The notes beneath the pieces are model-generated. The model was not told the origin of the DNA, did no database searches, and was given only the letters and a program-made list of their open reading frames with translations. The translations under genes were made by a program, and so were the position numbers. Positions 44,189-54,622 of a DNA stretch of 64,000 nt are shown piece after piece (the first letter of the stretch is position 1; each line of letters starts with the position of its first letter). The DNA comes from Paludibacterium sp. B53371 (GTDB lineage Bacteria > Pseudomonadota > Gammaproteobacteria > Burkholderiales > Chromobacteriaceae): NCBI RefSeq assembly GCF_018802765.1, contig NZ_CP069163.1:3048311-3112310 (forward strand), read 5' to 3'.

Positions 44189-45298
44189 ATGATCGGAGAA
44201 GCCATTTCCTCCGCCATGACACCCCCCATTTCCCCCCCAGCCCGTATCCTGCTCATCAAACTGCGCCATCACGGCGATGTGTTGCTGTGCACCCCGGTCA
44301 TCCACGCCCTGCAGGCATCCTATCCCGCAGCAGAGATCGACATGCTGCTGTATGAAGAGACACGGCCGATGGTTCAGCACCATCCCGGCCTGAGCCGGAT
44401 CTGGGGTCTGGACCGCAGCGTGCGGGGCTGGCGGCGGCTGGCGCACTGGCTCGGCCTGTACCGTCAGCTGGCCAGGCGGCATTACGATCTGATCATCCAC
44501 CTGTCGGATCAAATGAACGCGGCACTGCTGACCAAAGCCTTGGCACCGGCAAACTCGGTCGGTTTTGACTACCCCAAGCGGCGCAACAAGTATTGGCGCA
44601 GCTGTTTTCGCCATCTGGCGCCGCTGGCCGAGTCCGACACCCTGCACACCGTCGAGCAGAACCTGCTGGCATTGCAACCGCTGGCACTGACTGTCAGCGA
44701 CGAAATGCGTCGCTGCCGCATGAGCTACTCGTCGCAGGACCGGGAACACATCCAGCAGCAATTGGCACGCCTGGGCATCCATGGCACCTATATCGTGGCG
44801 CATCCGCCTGCCCGCTGGTTTTTCAAATGCTGGGAGGATGAGCGTTTTGCCAGCGTGATTCAGACCCTGGCCGATGATGGCTGGCCGGTGATTGTCACCG
44901 GGGGCCGCTCGGTGCAGGAGCAACAGTTGGTCGACAACATCATGCAGCAAGTGCGCTCACCTCGCGTGCACTCTCTGGCAGGACAATTGTCGCTGAACAC
45001 CCTGGCGGCCCTGATCGATGGTGCCCGCCTGTTCATCGGCGTGGACTCCGTCCCTATGCATATGGCGGCCGCGCTGCAAACCGACTGTGTCGCCCTGTTC
45101 GGCCCTAGCAAGCTCAACGAATGGCATCCCTGGATGAATCGCGCCATCGTGATCAATGCCGCAGATCACGGGCCGTTGCCGCACCCGGATGCCATCGACA
45201 CCTCGACGACACAGCGCTATCTCTCGGCCATTCCGGCCGAGACGGTCCTGAACGCCTGCCAGCGTCTGCTGCGACCGCAAAACGATCATCCGGCATAA
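44189..45298 (+). CDS. LPS core heptosyltransferase (glycosyltransferase family 9, WaaQ-like)
   Basis: 369 residues. Starts ILLIKLRHHGDVLLCTPVIH at about 20-39, the GT9 N-terminal motif, and contains the nucleotide-sugar binding DGARLFIGVDSVPMHMAAAL near 275-295. It transfers heptose from ADP-heptose to the LPS inner core. The motif set resembles heptosyltransferase III. ATG 44189 has cagg upstream; ATG 44216 has none. Confidence 0.88.
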   Translation: MIGEAISSAMTPPISPPARILLIKLRHHGDVLLCTPVIHALQASYPAAEIDMLLYEETRPMVQHHPGLSRIWGLDRSVRGWRRLAHWLGLYRQLARRHYDLIIHLSDQMNAALLTKALAPANSVGFDYPKRRNKYWRSCFRHLAPLAESDTLHTVEQNLLALQPLALTVSDEMRRCRMSYSSQDREHIQQQLARLGIHGTYIVAHPPARWFFKCWEDERFASVIQTLADDGWPVIVTGGRSVQEQQLVDNIMQQVRSPRVHSLAGQLSLNTLAALIDGARLFIGVDSVPMHMAAALQTDCVALFGPSKLNEWHPWMNRAIVINAADHGPLPHPDAIDTSTTQRYLSAIPAETVLNACQRLLRPQNDHPA

Positions 45299-45317
45299 AC
45301 CGCCAGCAGGAATCGCC

Positions 45318-46409
45318 ATGACTCAAAACATTTTGTTCATCATCGACGGACTACCGGGCGGGGGCGCGGAGCGCGTGGTCCTGACACTGGCCGGCGAGAT
45401 GGCACGTCGCGGACAGGATGTCACCATCGCGTCCTTGCGTGATCGTTGCGACTACCCCATTCCCCAGGGCGTTCAACTGCTGGTCATCCAAGATACTTAC
45501 CGCGGTCCCCTAAAGCGTCAAACCGAGATCCGCCGTCGGGCGGCGCAGCTGGATCAGGCGCTGCGCCGGCATTACGCCGGACGCCAGGTAGACCTGGCCG
45601 TGTCCAACCTGCCGAAAACCGACCGCATCGTCGTCGCCTGCCCCTTCCTGAAGAACGCATGGCTTTGCCTGCACTGCGCCATCGAGGCCGGCCAACTTCA
45701 AGATAAGCGTGGCCTGAAACGCTGGCTCAAGCATCGCCAACTGATTCGCACCTACTCGGGACGAAAATTGATCACGGTTTGCCAGGCTCTGCAGCAGGAC
45801 GTACTGAAATGCGGGATTCAGCCGGCCAAGATGACGGCCATCTACAATCCGTTTGATCTGGAGGACATCCGCAGACAGGCGGCAGAGGATCCGCTGCAGA
45901 TGGCAGCCCCCTTCCTGCTGCACGTCGGGCGCATGAACAGTCAAAAGCGCCATGATCGCTTGCTGGAGGCTTTCAGCCTGAGTGGCTACGAAGGCAGGTT
46001 GGTACTACTTGGCCAGGGCGCGGGCATTGAACAGGACGCCTTGCAACAACAGGCTCGCCAGTTGGGCATCGAGGACCAGGTCGTGTTTGCCGGCTTCAGC
46101 ACGAACCCCTACCGTTACATGCGGGCGGCCCAGGCGCTGGTGCTCAGCTCGGACTATGAAGGATTCGGCAACGTGCTGGTGGAGGCGCTGATCTGCGGCA
46201 CGCCGGTGGTCAGTACACGCTGCCCCTACGGGCCGGATGAAATCATGACGGGCGACCTGGCCCGGGGACTGAGCGAACTGACGGCCGAATCCCTGGCCGC
46301 CGCCATCCGGCGCGTGGTCAGCGCCCCGCCGTCCATCGACCAAGAGGAGCTGCAGCGCTTTACGCTGACCCGTACCGTCGATGCCTATCTCGCACTGGTG
46401 GGGCAATAG
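45318..46409 (+). CDS. Glycosyltransferase family 4
   Basis: 363 residues. N-terminal GLPGGGAERVVLTLAGEMAR (about 10-29) and C-terminal GT-B donor domain with SSDYEGFGNVLVEALICGTP (about 275-294), the EX7E-type motif. Resembles LPS/oligosaccharide GalNAc- or glucosyltransferases, but acceptor and sugar cannot be told. Follows the heptosyltransferase by 19 nt in the same operon. Confidence 0.88.
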   Translation: MTQNILFIIDGLPGGGAERVVLTLAGEMARRGQDVTIASLRDRCDYPIPQGVQLLVIQDTYRGPLKRQTEIRRRAAQLDQALRRHYAGRQVDLAVSNLPKTDRIVVACPFLKNAWLCLHCAIEAGQLQDKRGLKRWLKHRQLIRTYSGRKLITVCQALQQDVLKCGIQPAKMTAIYNPFDLEDIRRQAAEDPLQMAAPFLLHVGRMNSQKRHDRLLEAFSLSGYEGRLVLLGQGAGIEQDALQQQARQLGIEDQVVFAGFSTNPYRYMRAAQALVLSSDYEGFGNVLVEALICGTPVVSTRCPYGPDEIMTGDLARGLSELTAESLAAAIRRVVSAPPSIDQEELQRFTLTRTVDAYLALVGQ

Positions 46410-46413
46410 CGCC

Positions 46414-48282
46414 TCATTCACCCTGTTCGTCAGCCACCAGCCGCTGCAGCTGGGCCAGGCTCTCGTCCAGGATCAGCAACTGCAAGACCTGCTCGGCCAG
46501 AGCCCGATCTCCCTGGCGGTAGGCCTGAGCAAACGCATCGACAGCGCCAGCATCCAGTTGCCCGCCGGTTAATGCGGACAGCCGCCGCCCCAGGCCTTCG
46601 AAGCGGGGCGCCAGACTGCCTTGCAGCCAGCCATGCAATGGTGGATTGAAGCCTCGTTTTTTGCGCTGGAAGAAATCCGGCGGCACGGCAGGATGCATGG
46701 CGCGCCGGAAAATCAGCTTGGCCGGACGGGTATAGCGCGTTTGCGCCGGCACGGACAGTAAAGTCTGATACAGACGATGATCCAGCAGTGGCGGTCGGCC
46801 CTCCAGGCCATGCGCCATGGTGCACAGATCGGACTTGTTAAGGATATAGTCCGGCAGATAGTTGGCAAAATCGATGGCCAGCAACGTTTGCAGGGCATTG
46901 TCGGCCTCATCGGCCGCCACCCCGGTCGCTTCGGCCTCGCGCCAGTAACTCAGGCGAGGCAGTGGCCTGCCCCCCTGCAGAAATCGTCGCTGCCCCGGTG
47001 TCAGGCCTGAAAAGCGCAGGGAATAGGCTTCTCGCCAGTCCATGGCCATTTCTGTCGCCAGCTTGCCACTCCCTTTGGCCGACAGTTGCGGGCAGACCGG
47101 CAATGGCAGTCGCAGATGGCGCCGCCAGCGCGTGCGCAGATGCTTGTTGACCCGCTTGTAGCCAGCCAGCAGCTCATCCCCCCCATCCCCGACCAGCACC
47201 ACCTTCACGTGCCGTGTGACCTCACGTGCCAGATACCAGGTCGGGAAACTGGAGGGATCGGCGAAGGGCTGATCGAGATCTGCCACAATCCGCGCAAAAT
47301 CCGCTGCCAGGTCCTGCGGCATGGCCACCGACACATTTTCCAGCCCGAGGCGCTGTGCCGTGTCAGCCGCGTCCCCCGACTCATCCATCCCGGAGCCGGG
47401 AAAGGCCGCTGTGAAGGTGCTGAAGCCGGTCAACGACTGGGAGGCCAGACGACTGGCAATGACGGTAGAATCGACCCCGCCGGACAGCAGCACCCCCAGA
47501 GGACGGTCGGCCACCGTTCGCATGGCCACCGCCTCATCCAGCACCGACAGCCAGTCACCGGACTCTGCCGTCGGCTGCCAGTAGCGACGCTTGTTCAATT
47601 CGCCGGACTTCAGGTCATAGCTCAGGCAATACCCGTTCTCCAGGCGCTGGACATGGCTGAAAATCGTGGCGGGAGAGGGAATGTAGCGATGAGCCAGATA
47701 GGCATCGATGGCCTGTGCAGAAAACTGGCGCCTGTCTTTCGGCAGAACGGGCAACACCGCACGGACCAGTGAGCCAAAGGCAAACAGTCCCTCTCCATGG
47801 CTGTAGACCAGCGGTTTCTCTCCCATACGGTCACGTGCCAGATGCACCTTGCCCTGACGCAGGTCGAGAATGGCAAAGGCAAACATGCCGCGCAGACGCT
47901 GCAGCAGGCCATCCAGCCCCCAGGCCAGATAGGCATTCAGGATGAATTCGGTATCGGAGTGGGTATGGAAGACCGCACCATCAGCTTCCAGTGCCTGCCG
48001 ATCAGCGTCCCAGTCATAAACTTCGCCGTTATAGCAGATCCACACTTGGCGATCGGCGCTGGCCATGGGCTGGTTGGCAATGGGGCGCGGATCAATGATC
48101 GCCAGACGGGCATGCAGCATGGCATGATGCGCCGCCTGATCCGCCGGCAAGGGATGAAAAGCCTGATCCAGCAGCAAGCGGCTGGCGTCATCCGGTCCCC
48201 GGCGGGCAAGCTCGGCCAACATGGCATCGGTTACGGAGGGGGCAACGGGAGAGGCAGAAAAGTAACCGGCAATTCCACACAT
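46414..48282 (-). CDS. asnB: Asparagine synthase (glutamine-hydrolysing)-type amidotransferase
   Basis: 622 residues from ATG 48282, which puts the catalytic Cys at position 2 (MCGIAGYF), as required for class II amidotransferases. The C-terminal synthetase domain has the PP-loop VLLSGGVDSTVIA. In polysaccharide clusters such genes often amidate uronic acids or serve the same role as asnB; both options stand. Convergent with the glycosyltransferase and divergent from the deacetylase. Confidence 0.85.
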   Translation of the reverse strand: MCGIAGYFSASPVAPSVTDAMLAELARRGPDDASRLLLDQAFHPLPADQAAHHAMLHARLAIIDPRPIANQPMASADRQVWICYNGEVYDWDADRQALEADGAVFHTHSDTEFILNAYLAWGLDGLLQRLRGMFAFAILDLRQGKVHLARDRMGEKPLVYSHGEGLFAFGSLVRAVLPVLPKDRRQFSAQAIDAYLAHRYIPSPATIFSHVQRLENGYCLSYDLKSGELNKRRYWQPTAESGDWLSVLDEAVAMRTVADRPLGVLLSGGVDSTVIASRLASQSLTGFSTFTAAFPGSGMDESGDAADTAQRLGLENVSVAMPQDLAADFARIVADLDQPFADPSSFPTWYLAREVTRHVKVVLVGDGGDELLAGYKRVNKHLRTRWRRHLRLPLPVCPQLSAKGSGKLATEMAMDWREAYSLRFSGLTPGQRRFLQGGRPLPRLSYWREAEATGVAADEADNALQTLLAIDFANYLPDYILNKSDLCTMAHGLEGRPPLLDHRLYQTLLSVPAQTRYTRPAKLIFRRAMHPAVPPDFFQRKKRGFNPPLHGWLQGSLAPRFEGLGRRLSALTGGQLDAGAVDAFAQAYRQGDRALAEQVLQLLILDESLAQLQRLVADEQGE

Positions 48283-48466
48283 GGCAGGTCGGCACACTCG
48301 AATGGGAAAGCGTGAAATTGTAACTGATCGCTCCGGGAGCGTCTGCCTGTCCGACGACATGGGCTCACCAGCAATCGGATTTTTCCGCGCTGATGCGCTA
48401 TGATCTTCACCACTCGTTTCCCATACCGCGCAAACGCACGACGACTACCAGACAGACTTCCGCACC

Positions 48467-49453
48467 GTGAACCATTCAGACCCTAGCAGGCCCGCGTTCC
48501 TGATCACCATCGATACCGAAGGGGATAACCTTTGGGGTACCGGCCCGTTGAGCACCCGCAATGCCGCCTATCTAGAACGCTTTCAGCTGCTGTGCGAGCA
48601 ATATGGCTTCAAGCCTTGCTACCTGACCAATTATGAAATGGCCATCGATCCGGTCTATCAGGCCTTTGCCAGAGATGTCATTGCCCGAGGAACGGGCGAG
48701 ATCGGCATGCACCTGCACGCCTGGAACAGTCCGCCGGCCCACCCGCAAACCGACCATGATGGGGAAGACAAGGCCTACCTGATTGAATATCCGGATGATG
48801 TGATGCGCAGCAAGGTCGATACCATGACCAAGTTGCTCGAGGATACCTTCTCCATCAAAATGATCAGCCATCGTGCCGGCCGCTGGGCTTTTGACCGTCG
48901 ATACGCCGAACTGCTGCTGGAATATGGCTATCAGGTCGACTGCTCGGTCACACCCCATATCGACTGGGGGGGTACGCCAGGCAAGCGTCAGGGAAAGGGC
49001 GGCACCGACTACCGGCATTTTCCCACTGGAGCCTACTTCATCGACCCGGACGACATTGCCCGCCCAGGCCACTCGGCGCTGCTGGAAATCCCGATGAGTA
49101 CCCGGCTCAAATATCCGGCATGGTTGCGCGCGACCCGACGCACGCTGGACCGGCTGCGCGGCAAGATCCGACCGGACTCGATCAGCTGGCTGCGACCCAA
49201 GCGCGACAACCTGGCCGAGACCCTCTCCCTCACCAACCGCATCCTGGCCGAAGGCAGCGATTACCTTGAATTCATGCTGCACTCTTCAGAATTCATGCCA
49301 GGAGGGAGTCCGACCTTTCCGGACGAGGCCAGCATTGAACAATTGTACCGGGATATGGATCAGCTGTTCCGGCACATTGCCAGCCGTTGCCAGGGCATGA
49401 CCCTGGCCGATTACCATCAGCGTTTCGTGGCAAAATCCGCCAGCAGGCCATAA
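48467..49453 (+). CDS. Polysaccharide deacetylase family protein
   Basis: 328 residues starting at GTG 48467. N-terminal LITIDTEGDNLWG gives the metal-binding Asp region of the NodB fold; GEIGMHLHAWNSPP and ISHRAGRWAFD supply later conserved His/Arg motifs, and YLEFMLHSSEFMPGG the C-terminal His. WalW-like deacetylases trim N- or O-acetyl groups of surface sugars. Its 3' end overlaps the convergent glycosyltransferase by 37 nt. Confidence 0.85.
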   Translation: MNHSDPSRPAFLITIDTEGDNLWGTGPLSTRNAAYLERFQLLCEQYGFKPCYLTNYEMAIDPVYQAFARDVIARGTGEIGMHLHAWNSPPAHPQTDHDGEDKAYLIEYPDDVMRSKVDTMTKLLEDTFSIKMISHRAGRWAFDRRYAELLLEYGYQVDCSVTPHIDWGGTPGKRQGKGGTDYRHFPTGAYFIDPDDIARPGHSALLEIPMSTRLKYPAWLRATRRTLDRLRGKIRPDSISWLRPKRDNLAETLSLTNRILAEGSDYLEFMLHSSEFMPGGSPTFPDEASIEQLYRDMDQLFRHIASRCQGMTLADYHQRFVAKSASRP

Positions 49454-50631
49454 AACTGTTGCAGATATTGGGCCTGGTCATAACGGGGCAAGGCCGCTTC
49501 AACCAGGCAGGCCGCGCTCATGGCCTGGTAGCCTGCCGGCTCTGACGCCAGGGCGGTTACCGCCTCGGCAATCGCCTCAGGCGCCAACATCCGGGTCTCC
49601 ACCAGCAGATCCTGCTGCGGGTCATACACGCGACGGGCGAAGGCAACACTGGCGCCGGTGAGAGCCTGATAGCCCGATACATCAAGGGTTGGCGTCAGGC
49701 AACGACCGGTTTGCCCATCCCGGACCACCTCGGGCAGACCATCGACCATGCAGGCTATCACGGGCACGCCATACGCCATGGACTCGATGCAAACCAGAGG
49801 CATGGTTTCATGCATCGAGCTCATCACAAAGAGATCAATCGAACGATAAAACCCGGCCATGTCATCACATAGGCCCAACAGGCGAACATGATCAGCCAGG
49901 CCCTCACGGGCAATCAGACGCTCGATCGCACCACGCTCAGGGCCCTCCCCGGCAATGCTGAGCTCGGCGTCCACGCCCTGTTGTCGCAGCAACTTCAACG
50001 CCAGCACCACCAGCCCCACCGCCTTGAGCGGAACGAGACGAGCGGCCACACCAAGACGCAACGGCCGGTCCTGCGGCAAACAGCGAACCGGGGCATCCGT
50101 CACATGAAGATCGGCGCGCAAAGGGTTCGGGCAGAGATGCACCGGAAAAGAGACGCCATGTTTGAGCTGCAACATGCGCTGCCCTGCCCGCGATACCGCA
50201 ATGGCGCCATCTACATAGGGCAGAAATCCCTGCAACTGAGCCGGCGCATGCTCATACCAGCTCATGCCATGCTCGTAGTAAATCAGCGGGCATCCCAGAT
50301 CGGGCGACAAATGAAAGTCAGTAAACTGATTCCATGCCAGAACAACATCCGGCCGGATAGCTCGGATCTGTGCCAGCCGGTTGCGAGCCCGCAGACCCGC
50401 CGGACGACGGGGCAACTTGATGCCATGCCAGACTTTGGGCGACACCAGCGTCCTGCTGCAGCGCTCGACAATCGGGCGAAAGCGGGGGGCAAGGTTCAGG
50501 CTGTCGGCAATGGTATGGTGTTCCACCTGCCATCCCTCAGGCACCGGGGCCTGAATCAGGCTGGCATACATCGACTCCACCCCGCCGATGCGGTCCAGAT
50601 CAATGAGATGCGCGATGCGCAAGCGGGTCAT
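49417..50631 (-). CDS. Glycosyltransferase family 4
   Basis: 404 residues. N-terminal AHLIDLDRIGGVESMYASLI (about 7-26) and a GT-B donor site with FVMSSMHETMPLVCIESMAYGVP (about 270-290 region). Probably adds a sugar of the LPS outer core or O-unit. Its start overlaps the stop of the next upstream glycosyltransferase by 4 nt (ATGA), so the two are cotranscribed. Confidence 0.87.
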   Translation of the reverse strand: MTRLRIAHLIDLDRIGGVESMYASLIQAPVPEGWQVEHHTIADSLNLAPRFRPIVERCSRTLVSPKVWHGIKLPRRPAGLRARNRLAQIRAIRPDVVLAWNQFTDFHLSPDLGCPLIYYEHGMSWYEHAPAQLQGFLPYVDGAIAVSRAGQRMLQLKHGVSFPVHLCPNPLRADLHVTDAPVRCLPQDRPLRLGVAARLVPLKAVGLVVLALKLLRQQGVDAELSIAGEGPERGAIERLIAREGLADHVRLLGLCDDMAGFYRSIDLFVMSSMHETMPLVCIESMAYGVPVIACMVDGLPEVVRDGQTGRCLTPTLDVSGYQALTGASVAFARRVYDPQQDLLVETRMLAPEAIAEAVTALASEPAGYQAMSAACLVEAALPRYDQAQYLQQFYGLLADFATKR

Positions 50632-51758
50632 GTCGACTCCTGACGACCCGCACGGGCCAGTGCCTGGCGGTAACAGCCCAGCATGCCCTGCATCATGTGA
50701 TCGAATGACATGTGGGACAGCGCATGCTGATAGGCATTCTCGCGCAAGCGCTCCGCCAGCGCCGGATCCTCGAGCAGGCGACTGACCGCCTGCTGCAAGG
50801 CCGCGGCATCACCCGGGGCACACAACAGCCCGGTCTGCTCATGGCGAATCATCTCCGGCAGCCCGCCCACCGTGGTGGCAACCACGTTCTTCTTCATCAG
50901 GAAGGCCTGCGCCACCAGACGGGTCTGTGCCTCCGTACCGATGGACGCCACCACCACGATATCCGCCAGTGCCAGCCAGTGCTCGATGTCCGCCTGATAA
51001 CCCAGGAAACGGATGCGACCACTCTCCAGCGCCGCACCGGCCTCGGCCAGTACCTGCTGCTTGTAACCCCTGGTCTGGCCAGTCGCCTCGCCAAGCTGGA
51101 TGGCAACCACATCATCACGACAGTCAATGATCTGACGGCAGGCCTGCACGAAAAATAGCTGTCCCTTGTCCGGACGAATCATGCCAACATTGGCCACGAC
51201 TCGCGCCGCCGGCGCAATCCCGAGCTGAGCACGCAGTGCTGCACCGTCCAGACCAGGGTGGAAACGTTGCTCATCGACACCGGCCACCGCGACATAAACG
51301 CGGGCAGGATCGGCGAGACCATCCTGCTGCAACATTTCGCGAATGCGGCCAGCCGTCACCACGATCCCGTGATTGCCGTAACGCCAGACCAGTTTTTTCA
51401 GTCCACTGGCGCCAATCGGGTCGGTCACATGCCGGGAACGCACCACCGGCAGGCCGCCAAACCACTTCAGATAGGCACCATACGTACTGTCCCGGTTGCC
51501 GTGGCAATCGATCAAATCAATCTGCTGCTCTCGCACAAAGTGGCGCAATGTGCGCAAGGTGGCAGGATTCATCGAGCCACGAATTTCCATCTCCAGCAGC
51601 GGCAAACCCCGCTGCCGGGCCTGTGTCAGGATTGCCGATCCCGGGCGCGCGACAATCCAGCAGGGATGTCCGTGCGCATTCAGCCAGACGGCCTGTTCGA
51701 CAATCCGCAGCTCCTGGCCGCCCCAATCCATCGACGATTCAATATGCGCAATGCGCAT
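50628..51758 (-). CDS. Glycosyltransferase family 4
   Basis: 376 residues. AHIESSMDWGGQELRIVEQ at 4-22 and a C-terminal GT-B domain with VVVASIGTEAQTRLVAQAF and VVATTVGGLPEMI, the segments that hold the donor nucleotide-sugar. The EX7E motif is altered in this copy (TEAQTRLVAQA, with Gln in place of the second acidic residue), as in some LPS glycosyltransferases. Downstream of a 61-nt gap after the GT2-like gene. Confidence 0.87.
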   Translation of the reverse strand: MRIAHIESSMDWGGQELRIVEQAVWLNAHGHPCWIVARPGSAILTQARQRGLPLLEMEIRGSMNPATLRTLRHFVREQQIDLIDCHGNRDSTYGAYLKWFGGLPVVRSRHVTDPIGASGLKKLVWRYGNHGIVVTAGRIREMLQQDGLADPARVYVAVAGVDEQRFHPGLDGAALRAQLGIAPAARVVANVGMIRPDKGQLFFVQACRQIIDCRDDVVAIQLGEATGQTRGYKQQVLAEAGAALESGRIRFLGYQADIEHWLALADIVVVASIGTEAQTRLVAQAFLMKKNVVATTVGGLPEMIRHEQTGLLCAPGDAAALQQAVSRLLEDPALAERLRENAYQHALSHMSFDHMMQGMLGCYRQALARAGRQEST

Positions 51759-51819
51759 GCCAACTCCTGTCTATCCTCGAAAAAAACGGGCGATCCGATC
51801 ATCGCCCGACGATCCGGCC

Positions 51820-53214
51820 TCAGAAACGGGGAGAAACCTGCCGGAGCAAAGACCGATATTTCCACCACCGGCTTCGCGGCCGCTCGACCGGATGTTCAAA
51901 GCGCTGATCGGACAGGATGGTCCAGGTGAAATTCAGAAACATCCGGCTGTGCCCGTAGCCATGACCGACATGGGCCAATTCACGGCGCTTGCGGCTGTCA
52001 GCAGCCGAATTGAACGACAGATCACGAACCAGGCTGTGATAGGAACGCTGACGATCGATATCCGTGCGCTCGATACAGTAGATCCTGCTTGGCAAATAGG
52101 TCTGGAAGCTGCCGCGCGCCTTTTGGTACTTCACAAAACGGAAGTCCTCGGCACCATAGTGACCGGCAAACTCTTCATCATAGCCATGACATTCAAAAAA
52201 CCGGCCACGTGACATGACAAAGAAATTGGAATGCCCCTTGTAGGTTTTGCCCTCGGCGTCCCGGCGGCGCATCTTGTAGAGTCGCTTGCCGCACGAGCCG
52301 CGCGTCAGCAGCTGCTGCATCGATGCCAGCGGCAACTCATGATCCAGGTCCGTCATCAGTATGGTATCGGCACGTGCATACACCACCCCCAGATTCCGGG
52401 CCCCGGCCTGATTCCAGCGAATGTCCTGATCAATGCGAATCCAGGTCAGGTTGAGCGGCAACTCGGGAATCTGATACTTGATCGGCGAACCATCATCAAC
52501 AATGACAAACTGCACCTGGGCGCGCACCTCTGGCGGATACGCCGCATAACGCTCCAGCAAACGCGTGACCGAGGTAATGTCCTGCTGATTGCAATAAAAA
52601 TGCGTGATGTAGGCCAGCTTGATATCGGAAAAATCACGCTTGATATTGTGATGCACATCCAGACGTTCGGGATGCAGCAGCGAACCATAGACATGGCCAA
52701 GCATCTGCCAGATATCGCCACCGAGCGAGTCCTGCTGCAGGATGACCGGGTTTTGCAAACCCAAATAGCCACTCGAACCGGAGTGGCTATTGGCCGCCGG
52801 ATCAAGAAACAGATTCAGGTCCGTCAGGCGGTTATAAATGAAATGATTGATCCGCCCGGCAGCGATCGCCTCCTCCGCCCGCAGATGAGTGGCCAGCAAG
52901 GTGGTCGGATGAAACAAAGCATAGCGAGCAACCTGACGATGGTCCTGCTCGCTGAATGTCTGGATCAGGTCGGGTTTGATTTGTTTGAGCAGTTGCCGCA
53001 CGGCAGCACCGGATTCGACCAGCACGGCGTTCAGACCTGCGGCCGTCATTTTCGGGTAGTTTGATGGCCCGACCAGAATGTGAAACGCATACTGAGACGC
53101 CAAAGGTCCTGACAGCAGGCTGGCTAACCATTCGACGGCCTGGTCCGAAGCCGCCGTGGCAACGAGCGCAATATTTCGCAAAGAAGTGACTTTATTCATG
53201 ACCGGTTTTTTCAT
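51820..53214 (-). CDS. Glycosyltransferase family 2-like protein with extra N-terminal domain
   Basis: 464 residues. Residues about 1-195 form an unrecognised domain; from about 205 a GT-A fold is seen with YITHFYCNQQDITSV, VIVDDGSP and the DXD-like MTDLDHE (about 296-302). The sugar is unknown. Two starts are possible, ATG 53214 (overlaps the ligase by 23 nt) and ATG 53199 (overlaps by 8 nt). Noticeably richer in A and T than its neighbours, as is the ligase gene. Confidence 0.82.
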   Translation of the reverse strand: MKKPVMNKVTSLRNIALVATAASDQAVEWLASLLSGPLASQYAFHILVGPSNYPKMTAAGLNAVLVESGAAVRQLLKQIKPDLIQTFSEQDHRQVARYALFHPTTLLATHLRAEEAIAAGRINHFIYNRLTDLNLFLDPAANSHSGSSGYLGLQNPVILQQDSLGGDIWQMLGHVYGSLLHPERLDVHHNIKRDFSDIKLAYITHFYCNQQDITSVTRLLERYAAYPPEVRAQVQFVIVDDGSPIKYQIPELPLNLTWIRIDQDIRWNQAGARNLGVVYARADTILMTDLDHELPLASMQQLLTRGSCGKRLYKMRRRDAEGKTYKGHSNFFVMSRGRFFECHGYDEEFAGHYGAEDFRFVKYQKARGSFQTYLPSRIYCIERTDIDRQRSYHSLVRDLSFNSAADSRKRRELAHVGHGYGHSRMFLNFTWTILSDQRFEHPVERPRSRWWKYRSLLRQVSPRF

Positions 53215-54622
53215 TCACTTGAGCAATCTTTGCGGATGACTGCTCGTAATCACAAAGCATCAGCAAAAATCCACTGATAAAGAAGAACATCTCCAGCATA
53301 TGATCGCGCCAGATGTCGTCAAAGAAACCGCGCATCATCATCCCCATGACAAAAATCGCCAGGGCAAGGCCGGAAACCATCTTGCGCTGATAAAAATGCC
53401 TCAGGCCATAGTCAATCAACCAGCCCAGCAACATCAACCACAGGATGAAGCCAGGAATCCCGTTTGACAGGGCGAAATTGATCATGCCGGAATGGCTCTG
53501 CGTCGTGGTGGTAAACCCGTAGTATTTCTCGACCGCGCGATGAAAATTCTCGGCATACCAGCCCATGCCCAAAGGCTCTTTCAGCACCATTTCATAACCA
53601 ATTTTCTGCCAGGCAATACGCTCATAAGCAGACACGTCCACCGTATTGCCATTGGCCATCACAGGGTAGGCATGATGAGCCTTATCGAGCCAGGCAAGGT
53701 GATGAGTGGTATCCAGCGCCAGAGGCAAGGTTTGTTTGAAGGTCGTCCATCTGGGATCTGTTTTCCAGGAGGTCACCCCGATACCGGCAATCACGGCGAC
53801 CGCAAGCAAGATAAACAGCGTTGTTTTGCGGCGCCCCCATTGCGAGGCACGCATCAACGAAACCAGGATGGTAATCGACAAAAGATTGGCTACGATCCCC
53901 ACCGTAGCATTACGCGTCACCAGCCCAAGCTGTGACACCAGCAAAATCAGCAGAGCACAAAAAAGGCCAACTCTCGAGCCATGAAACAGACTGCGGCCCA
54001 TGGCAAGTCTTACCGCGATCTCAGCAAACACAAAAACAAGCGCCATGCTGAAATAGACACTCAGCTCAAACCTGGAGTATGCCAAACGGGTAAACCCAAG
54101 GGGGAGCAGGCCGGACTGATGCCAAAGCGAAACAAAATCAGCCAATTGAACCAGAGCCAGCAACGTCATGGCCAACACGATCAACCATAAACACTGCATG
54201 CCCCGCTTTGCCTCAATGCGATTGACTGCCAGAACGGGCAGCAAGGTCAGCCCCATAAAACCGGTCTCAAGGGCACGCAGCCATTTGCCATTCAGCAGTT
54301 GCAGGAAAACGCTGGTCGAAGGCGAGTGCCAGAGTCCAGTCACCACAATCCAGCCCGTCAGGACCCCAACAAGCAGCAAGGGTTTCCTGAATGCATGCCA
54401 GTCAAGGGGCAAGGCATGCCGACGACACACCAACCAAGCCTGGAGCAAGAACAAGGGAATCAGCACAAAGTTTCTGTGGAACGGTAATTGGCCGTTGGGA
54501 ATCGGCCAGATCACCAACAGCAACAAGGTCATCAGCAATACCAGCCATGCCAGCACGCGATAGCTATCCGGGGCACGGTATTGCACCAGAAAGTCCGGCA
54601 ACAACCTTGGCAAATAACGCAT
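53192..54622 (-). CDS. O-antigen ligase-like (WaaL/Wzy family) membrane protein
   Basis: 476 residues with about 11-12 membrane helices and a large periplasmic loop (about 290-370) holding the AYERIAWQKIGYEMVLKEPL and GMGWYAENFHRAV segments typical of the Wzy_C/WaaL family. Joins O-antigen or other glycans to lipid A-core. Located beside msbA, so waaL is the likeliest call, but WaaL and Wzy cannot be separated by sequence alone. Its start overlaps the msbA stop. Confidence 0.85.
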   Translation of the reverse strand: MRYLPRLLPDFLVQYRAPDSYRVLAWLVLLMTLLLLVIWPIPNGQLPFHRNFVLIPLFLLQAWLVCRRHALPLDWHAFRKPLLLVGVLTGWIVVTGLWHSPSTSVFLQLLNGKWLRALETGFMGLTLLPVLAVNRIEAKRGMQCLWLIVLAMTLLALVQLADFVSLWHQSGLLPLGFTRLAYSRFELSVYFSMALVFVFAEIAVRLAMGRSLFHGSRVGLFCALLILLVSQLGLVTRNATVGIVANLLSITILVSLMRASQWGRRKTTLFILLAVAVIAGIGVTSWKTDPRWTTFKQTLPLALDTTHHLAWLDKAHHAYPVMANGNTVDVSAYERIAWQKIGYEMVLKEPLGMGWYAENFHRAVEKYYGFTTTTQSHSGMINFALSNGIPGFILWLMLLGWLIDYGLRHFYQRKMVSGLALAIFVMGMMMRGFFDDIWRDHMLEMFFFISGFLLMLCDYEQSSAKIAQVNEKTGHE